Part shown: positions 58,340-64,000 of the stretch, piece after piece
Layout: each line of letters starts with the position of its first letter
How positions within the stretch are numbered: position 1 is the stretch's first letter
The notes under the pieces: generated by a model
What the model was told of the DNA's origin: nothing
Seen by the model: the letters and a program-made list of their open reading frames with translations, nothing else
Databases searched by the model: none
Made by a program: the position numbers and the translations under genes
Assembly (NCBI RefSeq): GCF_004795035.1
Contig: NZ_SSBK01000004.1
Coordinates: 124,001-188,000, forward strand
Source: Streptomyces sp. A0958
GTDB taxonomy: Bacteria > Actinomycetota > Actinomycetes > Streptomycetales > Streptomycetaceae
Direction of reading: 5' to 3'
DNA: 64,000 nt

Positions 58340-58911
58340 GCCGTGCCACTTCCTTCCGCGTGGTGGGGGTCCCGGCGGGCCGGGCCGTCCGTGCCGTTCG
58401 ACACGAGGACATCGAAGAGGCCGCGGGCCTCGACCAGGGCCGCCCTCATCTCCTCGGTGTCGCCTTCGCCCCGCCGGGCCGCGTGGACGCGCCGGTAGCC
58501 GTCGACCTGTTCGGCGTGGTGGACGGAGAGCGCGTCGCTCTGCTCGCCGAAGTCCTTCCCGTCGGGGAAGCCCAGATCCCTGGCCAGCTCCGCGAGGAGC
58601 GCGTCGGCGTCGGCCACCGCCTGCTGCGGCGAGTCGACGAACCGGTCCTGGACCCGCGCCCAGCGGGCGGTGTACTCGGCCCGCGCCTCCGGCGTCAACG
58701 GGCGCTCGTCCAGCGAGCGGTGGCGCTTCAGCCGCTCGCTCAGCTCTTGCTCGGCTGCCTTGGTGTCGCCGTCGTGCCGGGCGACTGCACGCTCGTACTC
58801 CGGCCCGAAGCGGCGCCGCAGCCCGTGCCCGCCGGTCGTCCGGCCGAAGGCGAGGAACAGCCCGGCGGCCACCACCACGACGACCGCGAGGATGATCACG
58901 AGGGTCGTCAT
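58336..58911 (-). CDS. Membrane-anchored protein with helical cytoplasmic domain
   Basis: 191 residues. An N-terminal membrane helix (TTLVIILAVVVVVAAGLFLAFG) is followed by a charged helical region (FGPEYERAVARHDGDTKAAEQELSERLKRH, residues ~35-75; VQDRFVDSPQQAVADADALL near 88-107). The protein matches a conserved actinobacterial group of unknown function. It overlaps the downstream repeat protein gene (ATGA). A 17-codon frame ends 2 bp before its start. Confidence 0.78.
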   Translation of the reverse strand: MTTLVIILAVVVVVAAGLFLAFGRTTGGHGLRRRFGPEYERAVARHDGDTKAAEQELSERLKRHRSLDERPLTPEARAEYTARWARVQDRFVDSPQQAVADADALLAELARDLGFPDGKDFGEQSDALSVHHAEQVDGYRRVHAARRGEGDTEEMRAALVEARGLFDVLVSNGTDGPARRDPHHAEGSGTA

Positions 58912-58913
58912 GG

Positions 58914-58967
58914 TCACCACCCCCGGCGGTAGTCGGTCCGCAAGTCGCTGTGTTCCACTCCCACCAT
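58914..58967 (-). CDS. Possible 17-residue leader peptide
   Basis: ATG at 58967, product MVGVEHSDLRTDYRRGW, with stop TGA two bases before the ATG of the membrane-protein gene. AAAGGGATGG precedes it. The tight spacing would allow translational coupling. Existence as an expressed peptide is unproven. Confidence 0.35.
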   Translation of the reverse strand: MVGVEHSDLRTDYRRGW

Positions 58968-59174
58968 CCCTTTCGGTTCGTTGCCCGGCTCCGTTCCGGC
59001 CGGGCGTGACGCTCGTGTACCCCTGCGGACGCGTTCGAGACGCGGTCGGCGCGCGTTCCTCGTTCGAGTGCCGTACGCGACCGCCGGGCACCGCCCGCCG
59101 CCAACGGGCCCCGCAGGGTGCCTCGGTAGGCTGGGAGGGCCGCAGCAGGAGCACTCCGAGAGGGGCGAATCACG

Positions 59175-59576
59175 GTGACCGAGCGCAAACCCGCGGGCGT
59201 CAGCTTCGAATCCTGGGTCGATCGGCAGATCCGCGAGTCCGAACAGCGTGGTGACATCTCCCGGCTGCCGGGATTCGGTAAGCCGCTCGACGCGCTGAGC
59301 GCCCCGTACGACGAGACGTGGTGGATCAAGGCGAAGATGCAGCGCGAGGGGGTGTCGGTGCTCCCGCCGGCGCTGGCGCTGCGCAAGGAGGCCGAGGACG
59401 TCGTCGCCCGGCTGCCCGAGATCCGGACGGAGGCCGAGGTGCGGCGGGTGCTGACCGAGGTGAACGAGAAGATCCGCGAGGCCGTCCGCCGACCGCCGCC
59501 CGGACCGCTGCTCAACCTCCAGCCGTTCGACGTATCGGCCCTGGTCGAGGAGTGGCGCGAGGCCCGTGCCTCCTGA
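59175..59576 (+). CDS. DnaJ-homologue-type DUF1992 protein
   Basis: 133 residues from a GTG preceded by GAGAGGGG. SFESWVDRQIRESEQRGDISRLPGFGKPL near 10-38 is the signature of DUF1992 (the DnaJ homologue subfamily C member 28 conserved domain), and ALRKEAED and VNEKIREA continue it. Bacterial proteins of this kind lack the J-domain; their role is unknown. Confidence 0.9.
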   Translation: MTERKPAGVSFESWVDRQIRESEQRGDISRLPGFGKPLDALSAPYDETWWIKAKMQREGVSVLPPALALRKEAEDVVARLPEIRTEAEVRRVLTEVNEKIREAVRRPPPGPLLNLQPFDVSALVEEWREARAS

Positions 59577-59610
59577 GACCGGCACCGGCCACGGCCCGGC
59601 GGCGGATGCG

Positions 59611-59617
59611 TAATACT
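59611..59617 (+). promoter_or_regulatory. -10 box of a leaderless promoter
   Basis: TAATACT ends 6 bases before the ATG of the following acetyltransferase gene; there is no ribosome-binding sequence. Confidence 0.45.
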
Positions 59618-59623
59618 CGCTCC

Positions 59624-60115
59624 ATGAGATCAAGCGTTACGCCGTCGGGCCACCGCGCGTCCGGCGGCCCGGTCCGCGTCCGGCGGGCGACCACGCGGGA
59701 CGCGAAGCGTCTCACCCGCCTGGTCCGGTCGTCCCGCGCGTACGAGGGCCCGTACGCGCCCATGGTCGCCGGATACCGGGTGGGCCCCGACTACATCGAG
59801 ACGCACGCCGTCTTCGCGGCCGTGCAGGAGGCGACGCAGCGGGTGCTCGGCTTCTACGCGCTGATCCTGGACCCGCCCGAGCTGGACCTCCTCTTCGTCG
59901 CCGACGACGCGCAGGGCGCCGGCATCGGGCGGCTCCTGATCGGTCATCTGCGCCAGGAGGCCGCCGCGCGCGGGCTGATCGCGGTACGCGTCGTCTCGCA
60001 CCCGCCGGCGGAGGGTTTCTACCTGGGCGCGGGCGCGCGGAGGACCGGGACCGTACGGGCCACGCCCCCGGCGGTGATGTGGGACCGTCCCGAGCTGGTC
60101 CTGCCGGTCGGCTGA
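59624..60115 (+). CDS. GNAT-family N-acetyltransferase
   Basis: 163 residues. RVRRATTRDAKRLTRLVRSS at the N-terminus, then LDLLFVADDAQGAGIGRLLIGHL near 86-108 (acetyl-CoA loop QGAGIG), and EGFYLGAGA near 130. Substrate unknown. Convergent with the VOC protein gene, with only 8 bp between stops. Confidence 0.85.
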   Translation: MRSSVTPSGHRASGGPVRVRRATTRDAKRLTRLVRSSRAYEGPYAPMVAGYRVGPDYIETHAVFAAVQEATQRVLGFYALILDPPELDLLFVADDAQGAGIGRLLIGHLRQEAAARGLIAVRVVSHPPAEGFYLGAGARRTGTVRATPPAVMWDRPELVLPVG

Positions 60116-60123
60116 AGCGTCTC

Positions 60124-60951
60124 TCAGGCCGGGCCGGCTTCCGAGGCGCGGTGGACGTCCGTGACGGTGAACAGTCCGCCGTCCGGGTCGATCAGCGTCG
60201 CCTCCCGGCCCTCGGGGCGGGTCAGCTCCTCCACGAGCGAGGCCCCGCGCTCGCGTGCCGTCTCGATCGTGACGCCCACGTCGGCCACGGGGAAGTTCAC
60301 CTGCCAGTGCGGGCGGACCAGCGGGTCGGGGGCAGCCTCGACCGCGCCCGAGCTGATCCGCGCCAGCTCGCGCCCCCCGCACTGCACGACCACCTCGTCC
60401 TTGGCGTAGGCCACCTCGCAGGCGCCCGGCAGCCCGCTCGCCCAGTCCAGGACCTCGCCGTAGAAGATCGCGGCGTCGAAGGCGCTCCGGGTGCGCAGCC
60501 GCAGCCACGCGTGGGCATGGCCGTCCGCGGCGGGCGGCGACGTCGCCGACTCGGTCCGCTCCCAGATGCCGAACCCGGCACCGTCCCGGTCGGCGGCCAG
60601 CGCGCCGCGCCCCTTGCCGAGCGCCAGCGGCCCCACCGCCACCGTGCCGCTGCGCTCCCGGATGCGGGAAGCGGCCACATCGGCGTCCCGTACGGCGAAG
60701 TAGGGCGTCCAGGCCACCGCGACGCGGAAGGCGGTGGCCACGGCACCGATGCCGGCGACCGGTACGTCACCGCGACGGGCCACCGAGAAGTCCTGGCCGA
60801 GCCTTCCGGGGCGGAAGGTCCAGCCCATCACCGGGCCGTAGAACTCCTGGGCGGACTCCAGGTCCCGGGTCATGAGATTGACCCAGCAGGGAGCCGCGGA
60901 CCCGGTCAGAGCCGCGCGTACGGGCGCCGCGCCGGAGGTGCTTGGGGTCAT
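60124..60951 (-). CDS. VOC-family protein with two glyoxalase-like domains
   Basis: 275 residues made of two tandem VOC modules: ~20-135 (CWVNLMTRDLESAQEFYGPVMGWTF) and ~148-265 (AWLRLRTRSAFDAAIFYGEVLDW, PHWQVNFPVADV, ATLIDPDGGLFTV). Possible metal ligands are sparse: only the His of PHWQ and the Asp/Glu positions remain, so it may bind rather than transform its ligand. Similar pairs confer resistance or act as hydroxylases in streptomycetes. Solitary gene. Confidence 0.88.
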   Translation of the reverse strand: MTPSTSGAAPVRAALTGSAAPCWVNLMTRDLESAQEFYGPVMGWTFRPGRLGQDFSVARRGDVPVAGIGAVATAFRVAVAWTPYFAVRDADVAASRIRERSGTVAVGPLALGKGRGALAADRDGAGFGIWERTESATSPPAADGHAHAWLRLRTRSAFDAAIFYGEVLDWASGLPGACEVAYAKDEVVVQCGGRELARISSGAVEAAPDPLVRPHWQVNFPVADVGVTIETARERGASLVEELTRPEGREATLIDPDGGLFTVTDVHRASEAGPA

Positions 60952-61087
60952 GGTCGTACTGCCTTCATAGGGAGTGCGGCAGGTGTGCCGGGGCCTTCGG
61001 GGCCCTCACCAGCCTCACCGCGGGCGGCCGCTCCCGCAACACGCGGTGCCGCCGCCCGCCGCCACCGCACAGGCCCGAGCAGGGGGG

Positions 61088-61420
61088 TCAGTCGCGCTTG
61101 TCGTCGTCCTCGTGGCGGATCGGCTCGTTGCCGCTCTCCCCGAGCTCGTACGGCGAGAGGCCCCTGCCGTCGACCGGGAAGTGGTCGTCGCCGTGGACGT
61201 CGTTCTGCTCGGCGTGGCTGCGGTGCTCCGGCCCGACGGGCTGCTCGTCCGGCCGGGGCGGGGGCAGCTCCTGGTCGTGCCGTCGCTTGCCCAGCCAGAA
61301 AGCACCGATCAGCATGGCCACCAGGAGCACGCCGATCACGCCCAGCACGACTCCGGTCGCTCCGCGCCCGTCCGCGAGGGTGACTGCCAGGGAATTCAGG
61401 GCTCCATCCGAAACGTCCAT
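61088..61420 (-). CDS. Small membrane protein, DUF6479-like
   Basis: 110 residues. A membrane helix (GATGVVLGVIGVLLVAMLIGAFWLG, residues ~18-42) is followed by a polar tail rich in Pro, Asp, His and Glu (RRHDQELPPPRPDEQP, GLSPYELGESGNEPI). This matches a Streptomyces-specific family of unknown function. The ATG at 61420 is preferred; an upstream one at 61474 would extend the N-terminus by 18 residues. Confidence 0.75.
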   Translation of the reverse strand: MDVSDGALNSLAVTLADGRGATGVVLGVIGVLLVAMLIGAFWLGKRRHDQELPPPRPDEQPVGPEHRSHAEQNDVHGDDHFPVDGRGLSPYELGESGNEPIRHEDDDKRD

Positions 61421-61626
61421 GCTTGCCGGATACCCCAGGACGCAGGCGTCACTCGGGGCAGAGTATGAATTCATGTTTTAAGTGGATATAGCCATAAAAG
61501 ATGTTTCGATCGGCGTGCGGTCCGGTCCGGCCGTCGAATGCGGGGGAGCGGGCCGCTCATGTCGCAGCCGCCCGCTGACGGGGTAAGCCTGGAGGTGACG
61601 GCATTGACCCCTTCGGAAGGAACAGC

Positions 61627-62016
61627 GTGAACAGCACACAGGAGCAGCAGGCGTCGGAAGGCCATCACGACCAGGAGGTGTCGGTCGTCGTCAGCGACTG
61701 CCCGGAGAACGACGCGCGTACGGTCTTCGACGTGCTGAGGGCCGCCTTCACCACGGACCGGTCCTCGGCCGACATCCCCCACGAGGCCGCGGCGAAGCGG
61801 CCCACCGCCTGGACCGCCACCGTCGATGTGTCCGAGGCCCGGACGGTCTCGGGCCCCGTGACCCTCGGCGCTCCCGTCACGGCCGATGTGCAGGGCGGCT
61901 ACCTGGCCGTGGACCGGCTCCGCCAGGGCCTGGCGGACGCCTTCGCGGTCCAGGTCGTGGGCACCGTCTCGGGCGACCAGGAGGAAGAAGTCCGGCTGCG
62001 GCTGGAGAACAAGTAG
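61627..62016 (+). CDS. Conserved hypothetical actinobacterial protein
   Basis: 129 residues from a GTG with GGAAGGAA upstream. It is acidic, with VSVVVSDCPENDARTVFDVLRAAFTTDR near 18-45 and VDRLRQGLADAFAVQVVGTVSGDQEEEVRLRLEN at the C-terminus. The alternation of strands and helices suggests a small ferredoxin-like alpha-beta fold. No motif or family was recognised; conservation in Streptomyces is my impression only. Confidence 0.65.
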   Translation: MNSTQEQQASEGHHDQEVSVVVSDCPENDARTVFDVLRAAFTTDRSSADIPHEAAAKRPTAWTATVDVSEARTVSGPVTLGAPVTADVQGGYLAVDRLRQGLADAFAVQVVGTVSGDQEEEVRLRLENK

Positions 62017-62111
62017 GCCGAACGCCCGCGGCCGGTCCCGGCGGGACGCGGAACGACGACTCGCTATCTGGTAGAAAACAGACAAAGTGACTTCGTCGAA
62101 AGGTGCCGCAC

Positions 62112-62680
62112 GTGGACCCGACCAGTGGGTGGGAGGGCGGCGCCGGACAACCGCAGGCGCCCGGCGACGTCCCCTCCGCCACCCTGACCCTGCGCATCAA
62201 CGGCGCGCAACGGACCCTGACGCTGGACCACCGCACCACCCTCCTGGACGCCCTGCGCCACCACCTGGACCTGACCGGGGCGAAGAAGGGCTGCGACCAC
62301 GGCCAGTGCGGCGCGTGCACCGTCCTGGTGGACGGCCGCCGCGCCAACAGCTGCCTGCTCCTGGCCGTCGCGCAGGAGGGCTCCCGCATCACCACGATCG
62401 AGGGCCTGGCGGACGGCGACCGGCTGCACCCCCTCCAGGAGGCCTTCCTGGCCCGCGACGCGCTCCAGTGCGGCTACTGCACACCCGGCCAGATCTGCTC
62501 CGCCGCCGGAGTCCTCGCCGAGGCCGACCAGGGCTTCCCCTCACACGTCACCCCGCACGACGCCCCGGTGGCCGCCCCGGCCCGGCTCGACGCCGACGAG
62601 ATCCGGGAACGGATGAGCGGCAACCTCTGCCGGTGCGGCGCCTACCCCCGCATTGTCGAGGCGATCGAGGACGTGGCGCC

Positions 62681-62684
<4 letters not shown>
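62112..62684 (+). CDS. Aldehyde oxidoreductase/xanthine dehydrogenase family, 2Fe-2S subunit
   Basis: 190 residues from a GTG at 62112 (AAAGG upstream; GTG at 62103 is an alternative). The plant-type [2Fe-2S] ligands are in GCDHGQCGACTV near 65-76 and NSCLLL near 87, and the second cluster is in CGYCTPGQIC near 125 and NLCRCGAYPRI near 175. It passes electrons from the molybdenum subunit to the FAD subunit. Overlaps the next gene by 4 bp (GTGA). The three-gene order matches PaoABC (YagTSR). Confidence 0.93.
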
Positions 62685-63667
<983 letters not shown>

Positions 63668-63683
63668 GAGCCGAGGACCCGCC

Positions 63684-64000
63684 ATGAGTCACGCCCCCCA
63701 GCCACTGGGCGCCCCCGCCGTCCGCCGCGAGGGCCGGGACAAGGTCACCGGTGCCGCGCGCTACGCCGCCGAGCGCGGCCTGCCCGGCTGCCTGTACGCC
63801 TGGCCCGTGCCCGCCGCCGTGCCGGCCGGCCGGGTCACCGCCGTCCGCACCGTCGACGCGCTGGCGCAGCCCGGCGTCCACTGCGTCCTCACCCACGAAA
63901 ACGCGCCCCGCATCGAGGAACCGGACGACCCGATCCTCGCCGTCCTCCAGAACGACCGGGTGCCCCACCGCGGCTGGCCGGTCGCGCTCGTCGTGGCCGA
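63684..64000 (+). CDS. Molybdopterin-binding subunit of aldehyde oxidoreductase, N-terminal fragment
   Basis: The first 105 residues run to the window edge. GAPAVRREGRDKVTGAARYAAE near 10-30 is the standard opening of the large molybdenum subunit (CoxL/XdhB/PaoC family), followed by VTAVRTVDALAQPGVHCVLTHENAP and LQNDRVPHRGWPVALVVA. The catalytic centre lies beyond the window. It binds molybdopterin cytosine dinucleotide and oxidises aldehydes or N-heterocycles. GAGGAC lies before the ATG; 16 bp from the FAD gene. Confidence 0.9.
   Translation, partial: MSHAPQPLGAPAVRREGRDKVTGAARYAAERGLPGCLYAWPVPAAVPAGRVTAVRTVDALAQPGVHCVLTHENAPRIEEPDDPILAVLQNDRVPHRGWPVALVVA

Overview
This is high-GC actinobacterial DNA (about 72% G+C, nearly every codon ending in G or C), with leaderless promoters, LacI-type operators, U-less hairpin terminators and three to four SpoIIE-type phosphatase genes. 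These traits point strongly to Streptomyces or a very close relative. I see no rRNA, tRNA, CRISPR array, integrase or transposase. The window looks like chromosomal arm or sub-core DNA with compact operons, not a mobile island.

Layout. 1-6 kb: signalling genes (MASE1 membrane sensor, PP2C/SpoIIE phosphatases, a DUF1876 protein, a membrane protein and a secreted lamin-tail protein with a frameshifted signal peptide). One of the SpoIIE proteins has lost key metal-binding aspartates. 6.4-9.5 kb: phosphoglucomutase, a phosphopantetheinyl transferase and an acetyltransferase. 9.6-19.6 kb: a carbohydrate locus made of a 1426-residue secreted GH87 alpha-1,3-glucanase, a binding protein with two permeases, and a cytoplasmic GH13 alpha-glucosidase. 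It reads as a system for degrading an alpha-1,3-glucan and importing its oligosaccharides. 20-27.9 kb: a plus-strand run (acetyltransferase behind a CebR-like box, a binding protein with no signal peptide, a PfkB kinase) leading into ketosynthase - acyl-CoA oxidase homologue - 51-residue membrane protein - acyl carrier protein - ketosynthase. The last five genes are the best candidate in the window for an undescribed lipid or polyketide-like pathway.

27.9-33.2 kb: a cobalamin-riboswitch-like element without an obvious target gene, a PRC-barrel/DUF2382 stress protein, CbiZ (cobinamide salvage), two oxidoreductases and an acetyltransferase. 33.3-37.3 kb: a membrane SpoIIE phosphatase, then TetR - SDR - zinc alcohol dehydrogenase. 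37.3-40 kb: a Nudix hydrolase and the PTS-dependent dihydroxyacetone kinase genes dhaKLM. 40-43.8 kb: a DUF1697 protein, a MerR-HTH/TOBE regulator, a DHA2 efflux pump and a glutathionyl-hydroquinone-reductase-like protein. 43.8-49.9 kb: monomeric isocitrate dehydrogenase, an orphan cytochrome oxidase subunit I, a small membrane protein and type-II NADH dehydrogenase.

49.9-56.4 kb, minus strand: mutA - mutB - meaB (methylmalonyl-CoA mutase and its GTPase chaperone), followed by a second, short Rho factor. 56.8-64 kb: a PTP-type phosphatase, a pair of coupled envelope-type proteins, small conserved proteins, and the start of a molybdenum aldehyde-oxidoreductase operon (PaoABC-like) that runs off the right edge. 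Cobalamin recurs as a theme (riboswitch-like element, CbiZ, B12-dependent mutase), as does redox and central carbon metabolism. Functions are assigned from motifs and family knowledge by eye. No database search was run.
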